Shown one piece after another: positions 27,448-37,135 of a DNA stretch of 64,000 bases. This DNA is from an uncultured Clostridia bacterium. GTDB lineage: Bacteria > Bacillota > Clostridia > TANB77 > CAG-508. The stretch covers positions 124,001 to 188,000 of the forward strand of contig CALXLF010000003.1 of the NCBI GenBank assembly GCA_944389125.1. Direction: 5' to 3'. Under the pieces are notes generated by a model, which worked only from the letters and a program-made list of their open reading frames with translations, ran no database searches and was not told the DNA's origin. Within the stretch, counting starts at the first letter, position 1; each line of letters starts with the position of its first letter. Made by a program: the position numbers and the translations under genes.

Positions 27448-29347
27448 ATGGACAAATTCATAAATGATGCTATAGTTGGAAATCAAACTGTTACTGCTAG
27501 CTTTTCTAAGAAAGGAGAACTTTTAAGACTTTTTTACCCACAAGTTGATTATAAGCAATTTGTAGAGAAAATGCATGTTGGTGTAAAAGTAAATGATTCT
27601 GGATTAATATATTTACATGCTGATGTTAATAATATTTATATGCAAAGCTATATAGAAAATACTAATATTCTGCAAACTGAAATATTAAATACATATTTTG
27701 ATTTAAGAGTTTTACAAACAGATTATGTTCCAATTAAAGAAAATATTTTGGTTAGAAAATATTTCTTTAAAAATGAAAGTGATAAGACATTAAATGTAGA
27801 TTTATTAGTGTATTCAAAGATTTTAACTAATATTAATAATGATACATGTGGATATGTAAAAAATGATACATTAATACAATATAATCATGATTATTCTGTT
27901 TGTTTGTTTTCAAAAGATAAATTTTCTGCATATCAAATAAATGGGTCTTCTAATAATTTTATGTCAGGTGTTATAGGTGGAAAAGATTATATTGGACTTT
28001 CTTCAGATTCTAGTGTGAGTTATAAAGTTGGAGAGATTAAACCAGGTGAGACTGTATCAAAATGTTTATATATTTTAATAAATGATAATAAAGAGAAAAA
28101 TGTTTTAAATGATTTAGATAAAGAAATAGAAAGAATAAGAAAAATAGATGAAAAAGATTTATTTGATTATACAGAAAAATATTGGAAAAAATTTGTAAAA
28201 GATCATGACAAATTAGGAATTGAAAAATCAAAAATAAGTGATAAAATAAAAAATATTTATAAAAGAAGTATACTACTTTTTCCACTTCTTCAAAATAAGG
28301 AAACAGGCGGAATTTCAGCAGGTATGGAAATAGATGAATACAAGCAAAAAAGTGGAAGATATGCATATTGTTGGACTAGAGATGCTGTTTTTATAACTAA
28401 AGGTTTGGATATAGTTGGTATGTATGATGAAACGACTAGATTTTATGAGGTATTTTGCAAAAAAACTCAAAGTAGAAATGGTATGTGGGAGCAAAGATTT
28501 TATACAGACGGAAGATTGGCCCCTGCATGGGGATACCAAATTGATGAAACAGCAAGTGTTATTATTGGAGTCTATGATCATTATTTAAGGATAAAAGATA
28601 AGGCTTTTTTGAAAAATAATTTAAAAATGTGTGAAAAAGCAATTGATTTTTTAGAAAAATATGTAAATGATATTATAGAAAATAAAAATCAAATGCAAAA
28701 GAGTTATGATTTATGGGAAATGTATGAAGGTACATCTTTTTATTCAATGGCAGCTATATTTTCTGCTTTTGATAGAATGTTAAAGATTGATAAGATTGTA
28801 AAACCTTTATATGAAGAAAATAATAGATTAAAGATAGAAGCAATAAACAAAAGAGACAAAATTTTAGAAGAATTAATTGTTAAAGTAAAGGATTATTCTT
28901 TAAGAACTTTTTATGATGAAGATAAGAAAACATTTGTTAGAAATACAGATGATAGAAAAATTGACATAAGCATTTTAGGAGCTGTAACTCCTTATGAAAT
29001 GCTAAAACCTAAAGAAAGAATTATTTTAAATACAATTGAAAAAATAAATATGACTTTAAGGACATATACAGGACGGATATGTAAGATTTGAAGAAGATAC
29101 ATATATGGGAGGATATAATCCATGGCCAATAGCAAATCTTTGGATGGCTTTATATTATATAGAAGCTGGAGATAAAGCTCAAGCTGTTGAAAACTTTAAT
29201 TTTGTTGTTAAAACTGCAACATCACATGGATTTTTGGGAGAACAGGTTGATAATGTAAAAATGGAAGCTAATTGGATTATAGGTTTAGCTTGGAGTCATG
29301 CAATGTTTTTAATTGTATTAGAAAAATTGAAAGGAGAAATTTTTTGA
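27448..29347 (+). CDS. Glycoside hydrolase family 15 protein, split by a +1 shift at CGG
   Basis: Glucoamylase/trehalase-type (alpha/alpha)6-barrel enzyme. The joined protein is 632 residues: an N-terminal beta-sandwich, then Y-C-W-T-R-D-A at the barrel entrance, G-M-W-E-Q-R-F-Y-T-D-G, P-A-W-G-Y-Q-I-D-E-T with an acidic pair, and at the end R-Y-E-like R-F-E-E-D-T-Y and G-G-Y-N-P-W-P, which carries the second catalytic region. The frame breaks at CGG 29074-29076, zero-frame stop TGA 29091. Skipping the C restores T-Y-T-G-G-Y-V-R-F-E-E. No signal peptide, so probably acts on internal glycogen-like glucan or trehalose; that is inference. Its stop overlaps the radA start. Confidence 0.9.
29074..29076 (+). 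other. CGG +1 recoding site in GH15 gene
   Basis: Zero frame: ACA-GGA-CGG-ATA, stop TGA after five codons. Skipping C29074 gives GGA-GGA-TAT-GTA (G-G-Y-V). Confidence 0.9.
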
Positions 29348-30699
29348 AAACCAAAACAATCTTTGTTTGTAGTAGTTGCGGATATGAATCTCCAAAATGG
29401 ATGGGAAAATGTCCGGCATGCAATGAATGGAATACTTTTTATGAAGAAAAAGATGTTTCCAAAACTGGAACTAAAGACAAGAAAAAAGAGGCTTCTCAAG
29501 TTATTCAATTAAACAAAGTTGAAAAAAAAGAAAATTCAAGAATTAAAACTGGTATTGATGAATTAGATAGAGTTTTAGGTGGTGGATTTGTAATTGGTTC
29601 TCTTACTCTTTTAGGAGGTGAACCAGGAATTGGTAAATCTACACTTATTTTACAGATTTGTGATAATTTAAAAATTGATGGTAAAATTTTGTATGTTTCT
29701 GGTGAAGAATCAGCTGAACAGATAAAAATTAGAGCTGATAGATTAGGAGTAAATAAAGACAACATTATGTTTTTATCTGAAACAGATATAGATAATGTTG
29801 AAAATCAGATTGAAAAAATGGAGCCAGAATTTATAATAATAGATTCAATTCAAACTATGTATTCAGATGAGATAACATCTAGTTCAGGAAGTGTTTCACA
29901 AGTCAGAGAAATAACTAATAGAATAATGAAAATGTGTAAACAAAAATCTATTACAACTATAATTATAGGACATGTTACTAAAGATGGAAATATTGCAGGA
30001 CCAAGAGTTCTTGAACATATGGTAGATACTGTTTTATATCTAGAAGGTGAAAGATACTTTTCATATAGAATTTTAAGAGGAGTAAAAAATAGATTTGGTT
30101 CTACGAATGAAATTGGAATGTTTGAAATGGCTGATGAAGGATTAGTTGAGATAAAAGATCCGTCTTCGATTTTGATATCAGATAAAGAAAATTCTGATGC
30201 ATCTGGAACAGTTGTTGCTGTTAGTATTGAAGGAACACGACCTCTTTTAGTTGAGCTTCAAGCATTAGTAACTCAAAGCTTTTTTGGAATGCCAAGAAGA
30301 AATGCTATAGGAATTGATTATAATAGACTGACTTTACTTGCTGCTGTTTTAGATAAAAGAGCACGAATTAATTTAGGTAATCAAGATATTTATTTAAACG
30401 TAGTAGGCGGTATAAAAATAAATGAACCGGCTTTAGATTTAGGAATTTGTTTAAGTATAGTTTCTAGTTTTAAAAATATACCAATAGATAAAAAAACAGT
30501 GGCAATAGGAGAAGTTGGTTTAACAGGTGAAATACGAAATGTTAACATGATTGATAAGAGAATTAAAGAAGCTGAGAAATTGGGATACAGAAGAGTTTTA
30601 ATTCCAGAAAGTAATAAAAAACTATTGAAAAATGATTTTAGATTAGATATAATAGGCGTGAAAAATATTTCAGACGCAATAGATTTTTTAAAATTATAA
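29344..30699 (+). CDS. radA: DNA repair protein RadA
   Basis: Branch-migration helicase in homologous recombination. About 451 residues: N-terminal zinc finger C-S-S-C-G-Y ... C-P-A-C-N-E-W, Walker A G-G-E-P-G-I-G-K-S-T, the RadA signature K-N-R-F-G-S, and a C-terminal Lon-like domain (V-G-E-V-G-L-T-G-E-I-R). TTG 29344 is chosen because the zinc finger starts a few residues later and AAAGGAGAAA precedes it; it overlaps the GH15 stop by four bases (TTGA). Confidence 0.95.
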   Translation: MKTKTIFVCSSCGYESPKWMGKCPACNEWNTFYEEKDVSKTGTKDKKKEASQVIQLNKVEKKENSRIKTGIDELDRVLGGGFVIGSLTLLGGEPGIGKSTLILQICDNLKIDGKILYVSGEESAEQIKIRADRLGVNKDNIMFLSETDIDNVENQIEKMEPEFIIIDSIQTMYSDEITSSSGSVSQVREITNRIMKMCKQKSITTIIIGHVTKDGNIAGPRVLEHMVDTVLYLEGERYFSYRILRGVKNRFGSTNEIGMFEMADEGLVEIKDPSSILISDKENSDASGTVVAVSIEGTRPLLVELQALVTQSFFGMPRRNAIGIDYNRLTLLAAVLDKRARINLGNQDIYLNVVGGIKINEPALDLGICLSIVSSFKNIPIDKKTVAIGEVGLTGEIRNVNMIDKRIKEAEKLGYRRVLIPESNKKLLKNDFRLDIIGVKNISDAIDFLKL

Positions 30700-30725
30700 A
30701 TTTTACTTATAGGAAGGAAAAAATA

Positions 30726-31619
30726 ATGGGAAAGAAATTAAAAAATTTAGTATTGATTATTTTGATTATTTTAGTAATTGTTGGAATTGGATTTTTAATT
30801 ACAAATGCTGTAAGAAGTGTTTCTTATAATAAAAATGCTAAAAATCCAGTAGTTACATTATCAATTGAAGGATATGGTGATGTTCAAATAGAACTTTATC
30901 CAGATTATGCACCAAATACAGTTTCACATATAGTAAATCTTGTTCAAAAAGGATTTTATAATGGAAAAATATTTTATGGAACAGATGGAACAGCTGTAAA
31001 TGCTGGTATGATTTTAGAAGATTCTACAGATGAATCTACTGATAACACAACAGATGAAGCTACAGAATCTACAGATGCGGTAGTAGAAGGAGATAATACT
31101 CCAGAAGAAGATCCTATAAAAGCAAGTTTATATGATTCTTCAATAGAATCTGGTTCTGATGCTGATTATAATATATCAGTAAAAGGTGAATTTGTTGCAA
31201 ATGGATTTGATCAAAATACTATGAGATTTGAATATGGTACAGTTGGTTTATATAGAAATGATTATCAAGGATATGGATCTGATTTAAGTACACAAAGTTA
31301 TAATTCAGGAACTTCATTATTCTTTATTTTAACAAAAGAAGATAGTACTTTAAATGGAATGTATACACCATTTGGAAAAGTAATAAGTGGTATGGATATA
31401 ATAGAACAAATTAATTCTTTACCTACACAGGAAAATGAAGATACAACAACTTCAACAAATAATATTAAATATTTTGATGGAAATTATCCAGTAATAACTT
31501 CTGCTACAGTTGAAACATATGGAATAGATTATAAAACACCAGAGTATCAAGCTGCATTTGATTATGATTCATATGTATCAAATGTACTACGTCAATATTA
31601 TTCATCATCTAGCAATTAA
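30726..31619 (+). CDS. Membrane-anchored cyclophilin-type peptidyl-prolyl isomerase
   Basis: 297 residues with an N-terminal membrane helix (about 8-26) and an extracellular cyclophilin domain (V-T-L-S-I-E-G-Y-G-D-V-Q-I-E-L-Y-P, A-P-N-T-V-S-H-I-V-N-L, and G-T-S-L-F-F-I-L and F-G-K-V-I-S-G-M-D). A Thr/Asp/Glu-rich insertion (about 100-150) interrupts the domain where most cyclophilins have H-R-V-I; the catalytic Arg is not obvious, so activity is uncertain. RBS AGGAAGGAAAA. It probably folds exported proteins; a pilin-like gene follows. Confidence 0.85.
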   Translation: MGKKLKNLVLIILIILVIVGIGFLITNAVRSVSYNKNAKNPVVTLSIEGYGDVQIELYPDYAPNTVSHIVNLVQKGFYNGKIFYGTDGTAVNAGMILEDSTDESTDNTTDEATESTDAVVEGDNTPEEDPIKASLYDSSIESGSDADYNISVKGEFVANGFDQNTMRFEYGTVGLYRNDYQGYGSDLSTQSYNSGTSLFFILTKEDSTLNGMYTPFGKVISGMDIIEQINSLPTQENEDTTTSTNNIKYFDGNYPVITSATVETYGIDYKTPEYQAAFDYDSYVSNVLRQYYSSSSN

Positions 31620-31650
31620 TAATTCCTTTAAAGAAAGGATGGGTAAAATA

Positions 31651-32497
31651 ATGAGAAATCAGAGAGGCGTTACAATTGTTTCTCTAGTTGTTACAATAAT
31701 AGTAATGTTAATAATAGCATCAATCACGATAACAAGTAGTATAGGTGCATATAGAACTATGATATTTCAAACTTTCAAATCAGAACTAGAAGAGATTCAA
31801 GACGCTGTTAATGAAACATGTGAAAGTTATTCATTAGAAAGAACACTAAATAGTGATTTAAGTTATTCTGATTATTTTACTAATAAATTTGATAGTTCTC
31901 CAAGACTTGTGAGTGAAGCTATATCGGAAGAGGGAGTACAAGAAGTTATTTCTTTATATGCAGCTTTAGCTGTAAATAGTCAATATACATATTATTTTAA
32001 TAAAGATGAAATAAAAAAATATTTTGGATTAGAGGTAACTTTAAATGCTATAATAGTTGATTTCTCAACAAGATATGTATATTCTGTTACAGGATGTAGT
32101 GATCCTAATGATGATAAAATATATTATACTCTTTCAGAAATGAATGGAGAAACAAATATTTATGAAAATGAAACATCTTCTGTGTCAGCAACAAAAGGTT
32201 TAGTTGCTTCAGATGATAATTCAAATACATTATATTCATCCCGGAGATACAAAACTTTTGAAAGTAACATTAACATTTGAAAGAAGTCCAAATGGAATAA
32301 GATATCCAATGAGAAAAGCTTATTATAGTACAGATGGAGGAAGTACTTATTTAGAAGTGGATTATTTAGGTAATTGTATATATTCAGAAGATGGAGAATC
32401 AGTAAGTTTTGTAATTTATGATACTGGAACATACTATTTTTATGCAGAGGATACTTATGGAGTGTCAACAAGTCCAATATATGTAACATATAATTAA
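31651..32497 (+). CDS. Type IV pilin-like protein with a beta-sandwich tail, split by a +1 shift at CGG
   Basis: The joined protein is 281 residues. The N-terminus has a short basic leader then G-V-T-I-V-S-L-V-V-T-I-I-V-M-L-I-I-A-S, like a class III signal peptide with a pilin helix, though Thr rather than the usual Phe/Glu pair follows the Gly. The C-terminus (Y-Y-S-T-D-G-G-S-T-Y-L-E and T-G-T-Y-Y-F-Y-A-E-D) looks like an immunoglobulin-like fold. The frame breaks at in-frame CGG 32242-32244; zero-frame stop TGA 32280 would remove about the last 85 residues. Skipping the C gives Y-S-S-G-D-T-K-L-L-K-V. RBS AAAGAAAGGATGGG. No pilus assembly genes are nearby, so the role is unclear. Confidence 0.75.
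32242..32244 (+). other. CGG +1 recoding site in pilin-like gene
   Basis: Zero frame: TCA-TCC-CGG-AGA, stop TGA after twelve codons. Skipping one C gives TCC-GGA-GAT-ACA (S-G-D-T). Confidence 0.8.
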
Positions 32498-32589
32498 ATA
32501 AAAATTAAAAAGAAAGGGGCATTGATAAAAATATTTTATTTTTATATGCCTCTTTTTGAAAATAATAGATATAGTAAAAGGAGTATATC

Positions 32590-34320
32590 GTGACTAATAT
32601 AGGAAATTTTTTAAAAAGAAATTTAAAATTTGTAATTTTAGCTGTATTTATAATTATTGTAATTGTTCTTTTGTTTGTAGTAATTAAAAGAAATTCTAAT
32701 GATTTAGATGTATATAGAGATTTAAAATATAATTATTTTGTTATGTATTCTGCACAAGATAAAGTAGGAGTTATAGATACATCAGGTCAAATTGTAATTG
32801 AACCAATATATATGGATATATATATTCCTAATCCTGAAAAAGATGTATTTATTTGTTTTTCTTCTGAAACAGAATATAAGATATTAAATTCAAAAGGAGA
32901 AGAATTATTTACAGATTATGAAGGAGTTTCAGCAATACAAACATCAGAAGATAGTTTAGATTTTGAAAAATATGTTTTAAAATTTCAAAAAGATGGAAAG
33001 TATGGATTAATAAATTATGATGGAGAAATAGTATTAGAGCCAGATTATAATAGTATTGAAAGTTTAAAGTATAAACCAGGAGAATTATTAGTAAAAAAAG
33101 ATGATAAATATGGAGTAGTAACTTCTAATGGAAAAGAAAAAATTAAAATAGAATATGATTCAATAATTGGAGATGAGTTTTATACAGAAGACAGTAAATA
33201 TAAGTTAACAGGGTATATAGTTGGAACAAAAACAGACACAGGTTATTTATATGGATATTTAAATAATGAAGGAAAAAAAGAATTAGATGTAAAATTTGAA
33301 AGTATTACAAGAGTTTTAAAATATAATGATTCAGCAAGTTACTTGATTGTAATGAACAATGGAAAAAAAGGTGTTTATAAAAATAGTTCAGAAATTATAA
33401 GTCAAAATTATCAGAATATTATTTATGCTGAAAATTCAGATATTTTTGTAGTTAGAAGAAATTCAAATTATGGAATTTTTAATACTTCTGGTAAAGAAAT
33501 ATTAGATGTAAAATATGCAGGATATTCTTTAGCTGGTGATTATATTTCAGTAGAATTAGATGATGGAAGCAAAGAACTTTATGATGTAAATGGTAATAAA
33601 ATTAGCAATTTGGACTATACAAGTATTCAATCAGCTGGAAATACAGATTCATATATAGCAATAGATTCAAATGGATATTACTATATAATTATGCAAGGTG
33701 AAACTCTTTCAAATAATTATACTTATATTTCATATGCTTTTGATAATTATTTTATATTTAGAAATGAAGAAGGACTATATGGAATTTTAAATCTATATAG
33801 TGGAGTTGTAATTGAGCCACAATATACACTTATGTTAGTTGTTGATGGAAAAAACGCAATTGAAGGAGAATTAGGAGACGGAACAATTGATATTTATTCA
33901 AATACAATAAAAAAGGTTATTTCAATGAATAATGCAGTTGTTGAAAAAATAGATGATGAGTATACAAGAATTTATAATAATTCAGATATTGAATATATTA
34001 ATAAAAATGGAAACATAGTTCAAAATACAGAAGTATATACAGATCTTAATTTATATGCATATAAAGATGATAATGGTAAATGGGGTTATAAAACTAAAAA
34101 TGGAGATATTATTGTAAATGCAGAATATGATTTTGTTACTGAGTTAAATGAATATGGATTTGCTGGAATATTAAAAGATGGCAAGTGGGGAGTTATAAAT
34201 TCTGAAGGAGAAATTGTAGCAGAATGTACATATGAAATAGAAACATATTATTTACCAAGCTTTGTAGGTAAATATATGCTTGAACTTACAAATTCATATC
34301 ATTGTTTAGAGCTAAATTAG
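32590..34320 (+). CDS. Membrane-anchored WG-repeat protein
   Basis: 576 residues: basic start, one membrane helix (about 15-36), then an extracellular array of WG/KWG-type repeats, seen as K-x-G-x-I-x-x-x-G-x-x-x-x-x-x-x-Y-D-x-I (for example D-G-K-Y-G-L-I-N-Y-D-G-E-I-V-L-E-P and D-G-K-W-G-V-I-N). Such arrays form beta-propeller-like or repeat scaffolds of unknown binding. GTG 32590 follows AAAAGGAGTATATC. Cotranscription with the pilin-like and cyclophilin genes is plausible. Confidence 0.85.
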   Translation: MTNIGNFLKRNLKFVILAVFIIIVIVLLFVVIKRNSNDLDVYRDLKYNYFVMYSAQDKVGVIDTSGQIVIEPIYMDIYIPNPEKDVFICFSSETEYKILNSKGEELFTDYEGVSAIQTSEDSLDFEKYVLKFQKDGKYGLINYDGEIVLEPDYNSIESLKYKPGELLVKKDDKYGVVTSNGKEKIKIEYDSIIGDEFYTEDSKYKLTGYIVGTKTDTGYLYGYLNNEGKKELDVKFESITRVLKYNDSASYLIVMNNGKKGVYKNSSEIISQNYQNIIYAENSDIFVVRRNSNYGIFNTSGKEILDVKYAGYSLAGDYISVELDDGSKELYDVNGNKISNLDYTSIQSAGNTDSYIAIDSNGYYYIIMQGETLSNNYTYISYAFDNYFIFRNEEGLYGILNLYSGVVIEPQYTLMLVVDGKNAIEGELGDGTIDIYSNTIKKVISMNNAVVEKIDDEYTRIYNNSDIEYINKNGNIVQNTEVYTDLNLYAYKDDNGKWGYKTKNGDIIVNAEYDFVTELNEYGFAGILKDGKWGVINSEGEIVAECTYEIETYYLPSFVGKYMLELTNSYHCLELN

Positions 34321-34390
34321 TATTTATAATAATTAATTCAATTATACAGATGATATATCTGTAAAAAGCTTTTAATAGATAAATATATGG

Positions 34391-34430
34391 ACTGATTTCT
34401 TATATAAAAAAAGAAATCAGTTCAAATTTA
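34391..34430 (+). terminator. Terminator after the WG-repeat gene
   Basis: ACTGATTTCTT (34391-34401) and AAGAAATCAGT (34411-34421) form an 11-bp stem followed by a T-rich tail. Confidence 0.75.
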
Positions 34431-34479
34431 TTTTTAAATAAAAATTATAGTATAAGTATTAATTTTTCCTAAAGCGGGC

Positions 34480-34508
34480 TTTACAATTCTTATATAACGT
34501 GATATAAT
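34480..34508 (+). promoter_or_regulatory. Promoter of the LysR-type regulator gene
   Basis: TTTACA (34480-34485), 17 bases, TATAAT (34503-34508). Confidence 0.7.
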
Positions 34509-34532
34509 CAGCATTGTTGGAGGTAGTAAATA

Positions 34533-35414
34533 ATGTCAAATATTAATTTAAATTTGTATAGAGTTTTTTATGTTGTTGCACAATCAAGAAGTTATAGTGA
34601 TGCTGCAGATAAGCTTCATTTATCTGTACCTTCTATAAGTGTTAGTATTAATAAATTAGAAAGTTTATTAAATACACCTCTTTTTTATCGTGAAAAAGAT
34701 GGAGTAAAGTTAACAGAAGAGGGAAAAGAACTATTTGGTTATGTAGAAAAAGGACTTAATTTATTAGATTTGGGAGAGAAAAAAATATTGCAAAGAAATG
34801 ATTTAGATAAAAGTGAAATTACTATAGGATGTCAATCATATTTAGTTAGCTATTATTTAATGGATATAATAGAAGAGGCTAAAAAAGATTATCCTGATTT
34901 AAAAATTAATTTAATAAGTAATTCTGGTGCAAAAGAAATGATAAACATGCTAGAAGATCATAAGATTGACTTTATTATTGATAGTGTGAATGAAAATCAT
35001 AAAGCTAAAAATATTGTAGTAGAAGAATTAAAACCAATTCATAATATTTTTATATCAAAACATGATTTGAAAGTAAAGAGTAAAGAAGATTTTGAAAAAT
35101 TAAATTTGATTTTAGATTATGATTTTGAGTTAAATAATAAAAATTTAGTAGAAGTTTTTAAAGAAAATAATATAGAAATTTCTCCTAAAATTCAATTTGA
35201 TAAACCAGAAATGATAATTGATGCAGTAAAAAGAGACTTAGGAATTGGATTTGTTATGAAAGAATCTATTGAAAAGGAATTGGAATCAGGTGAGTTATAT
35301 GATGTTAAAATTCCAGGAATTAAATATTCAGATTCAGTTATACAATTAATTTATATTGATGAACAATTAACAATTGCAGATAAAAAATTTATTAAGAAAT
35401 ATCTAAAAAAATAA
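34533..35414 (+). CDS. LysR-type transcription regulator
   Basis: 293 residues. N-terminal winged helix-turn-helix (L-Y-R-V-F-Y-V-V-A-Q-S-R-S-Y-S-D-A-A-D-K-L, then S-V-P-S-I-S-V-S-I-N-K-L-E) followed by a substrate-binding co-inducer domain. It has its own promoter and terminator and no divergent target gene, so its regulon is unknown. RBS TTGGAGGTAGT precedes ATG 34533. Confidence 0.88.
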   Translation: MSNINLNLYRVFYVVAQSRSYSDAADKLHLSVPSISVSINKLESLLNTPLFYREKDGVKLTEEGKELFGYVEKGLNLLDLGEKKILQRNDLDKSEITIGCQSYLVSYYLMDIIEEAKKDYPDLKINLISNSGAKEMINMLEDHKIDFIIDSVNENHKAKNIVVEELKPIHNIFISKHDLKVKSKEDFEKLNLILDYDFELNNKNLVEVFKENNIEISPKIQFDKPEMIIDAVKRDLGIGFVMKESIEKELESGELYDVKIPGIKYSDSVIQLIYIDEQLTIADKKFIKKYLKK

Positions 35415-35447
35415 AAGAATATCAAAAAAAGATATTCTTTTTTTGCG
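35414..35447 (+). terminator. Terminator after the LysR gene
   Basis: AAAGAATATC and GATATTCTTT form a 10-bp stem followed by TTTTTT. Confidence 0.88.
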
Positions 35448-35529
35448 TCAAAAGTTTTTAAATTATAAAAAATGTAAAATGTTTTAAATTATTTTTGACA
35501 ACATTAAACTTGCATTAGAAAAATATTAA

Positions 35530-35557
35530 TAGACAATTACCAAAAAATACGTATAAT
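35530..35557 (+). promoter_or_regulatory. Possible promoter of the pseudo-receiver gene
   Basis: TAGACA (35530-35535), 16 bases, TATAAT (35552-35557). A TTGACA also lies at about 35495 without a matching -10. Confidence 0.5.
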
Positions 35558-35634
35558 AAAGTTATGTTAACTCATAAATTTAAATCAAAAAATAATAGTC
35601 AATATATTTTTTATTATGTAAGGAGGAGAAAATT

Positions 35635-36027
35635 TTGCATATAATTAGAACACTAATTGCTTATGACGATAAAGAATTTAAAGATAAATTAGTAAATTTA
35701 ATAAAAACTATAGATGGTGTTCAAATAGTTGGAATAGCAGAAAACGGAAAAGAAGCTTATGAAAAAATAATACAATTAAAGCCAGAAATGATTTTTTTAA
35801 AATTTGATTTAAGAGAAATGAATGGATTAGAAATAATAAAAGCAGTTAAGGAAAATCTAAAAACTATTCCTATTTTTAATATAATTTCAGATAAAGTTAT
35901 TGATAATGAATTAAAAGAGATGATAAAAATAGTAGGGGCAAATATAAATTCATTTATTTTGGAAGATGAATCAATTGAAGATAGAATAAAATCTATTTAT
36001 AAAGATTATAAAGAATATAAAAAATAA
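35635..36027 (+). CDS. Stand-alone pseudo-receiver domain protein
   Basis: 130 residues with the CheY-like fold: acidic pocket Y-D-D near residue 11, G-V-Q-I-V-G-I-A-E-N-G-K-E-A-Y, and L-K-P-E-M-I-F-L-K-F-D-L-R-E-M-N-G-L-E. Aligned with the Spo0A of this genome ([13 protein letters not shown]) the phosphorylated Asp is replaced by Lys, and the conserved Lys of the last strand is also missing. It probably cannot be phosphorylated in the usual way and lacks an output domain, so it may act by binding a partner. TTG 35635 after AAGGAGGAGAAAATT. It converges on a Spo0A-like gene. Confidence 0.8.
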   Translation: MHIIRTLIAYDDKEFKDKLVNLIKTIDGVQIVGIAENGKEAYEKIIQLKPEMIFLKFDLREMNGLEIIKAVKENLKTIPIFNIISDKVIDNELKEMIKIVGANINSFILEDESIEDRIKSIYKDYKEYKK

Positions 36028-36068
36028 CTCCAAATATTAAACTAGGTTTTAAATTTGGAGTTATTTTT
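36022..36068. terminator. Bidirectional terminator between pseudo-receiver and Spo0A-like genes
   Basis: AAATAACTCCAAAT pairs with ATTTGGAGTTATTT; T runs on both strands. The stem overlaps the pseudo-receiver stop codon. Confidence 0.8.
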
Positions 36069-36800
36069 TATGTCTGTATAATTTGTTTTAGCTTGTTTAT
36101 GAAGATATGTAGTAATTACATCTAAGAAATATTTAGGAGTAATATTTCTCATGGAATCAAATAAATTAATAAATGATGATTGTATAGTGTTTCTATAATT
36201 ATTAATAGGCTTTAATGAGTTTCTAAAAGCATATCTTATAGTTTTTTCACTTACATTAAATTTATAAGCAATTATTTTTATTATATCATCTAGATTTCCA
36301 AGAAGATGAGGATAATAATAACATTGATGAATTGCTTCTATTAAGTATTTAGTGGAAGGTGAGTTGATATTAAATTTTAAATCCAGTAAAAATAATTGAA
36401 GTTGTATATCATCAAGTTCTGGAATTTTTTTATCTAAACAAATATTATGTATAGCTTTTATTAACTCATCTAATTTAAAAGGTTTAAATAAAATTTTATA
36501 AATTTTTTCTGTATTTGAAACCGTAGATATTGGCTCATTTAAGTTTGCTGTTAAAATAATATTACAATTTTTGCTTTCTTTCTTAGTTGAAGAAAGTTTA
36601 TTTATTATTTCTTGACTACTCAAATCATTAAATTCTGTATCTAGAACAAGAACATTAGGATTTATTTCATTGTAAAGATTAATAGTTTTTGTTCCTGTAT
36701 CAGAGCTAATTACATTTAAATTATTGCAATTATGAATTAAAAATTGGTAGTAGCTTTCTCTTTGAGTCTTATTAGCATTAGCTACTAAAACGCTAAACAT
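36042..36800 (-). CDS. Spo0A-like response regulator paralog
   Basis: 252 residues: receiver domain with phosphoacceptor Asp in V-L-V-L-D-T-E-F and conserved Lys in I-L-F-K-P-F, then a C-terminal domain resembling Spo0A's DNA-binding region (N-S-P-S-T-K-Y-L-I-E-A-I-H, N-V-S-E-K-T-I-R-Y-A-F-R-N-S). The DNA-recognition helix of true Spo0A ([13 protein letters not shown]) is diverged, so its sites should differ. True spo0A is at 39217. The gene is on the - strand, divergent from the BaiN-like gene across a region with phased repeats. Confidence 0.82.
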   Translation of the reverse strand: MFSVLVANANKTQRESYYQFLIHNCNNLNVISSDTGTKTINLYNEINPNVLVLDTEFNDLSSQEIINKLSSTKKESKNCNIILTANLNEPISTVSNTEKIYKILFKPFKLDELIKAIHNICLDKKIPELDDIQLQLFLLDLKFNINSPSTKYLIEAIHQCYYYPHLLGNLDDIIKIIAYKFNVSEKTIRYAFRNSLKPINNYRNTIQSSFINLFDSMRNITPKYFLDVITTYLHKQAKTNYTDIKNNSKFKT

Positions 36801-37135
36801 GAAAAATTCACCCCGATTTTTAAATATATATATTAAATTTTTTATTAATTATTTTTACAAAATTATGTTAACATTATAGCACTCAAAAAATGAGATTTCA
36901 ATAGAAAAAATAAAAAAAATGATAAATAATAACACTTTTTGACATTTTTTTGACACATATTGACACTTTTAATACAAAAAAGATTAAAAGAAGTATAATG
37001 GAATTTACAGAAAGTACATTGAAAATTAAATATAAAATTAGTTTAAAGCGAAAAAGATTTCTAAAAATTTAGATTTACTTTTAGTAAATAAAGTGATAAT
37101 ATTGAATAGAATTAAAAAAAGGAGTTTAAGCTTTT
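36801..37135. promoter_or_regulatory. Divergent intergenic region with three phased TTGACA repeats
   Basis: TTGACA occurs at 36939-36944, 36950-36955 and 36960-36965, spaced 11 and 10 bases, that is one helical turn each. Two are part of TTTGACA, one base away from the 0A-box TTCGACA. TATAAT at about 36994 could serve the rightward gene. Otherwise the 335 bases are A/T-rich with no visible gene. Confidence 0.55.

Noticed and set aside
35894-36196. Candidate toxin-antitoxin pair around the small RHH and receiver genes
   Set aside because: The RHH gene at 40139 has no adjacent toxin-sized partner, and the receiver protein belongs to a different family.
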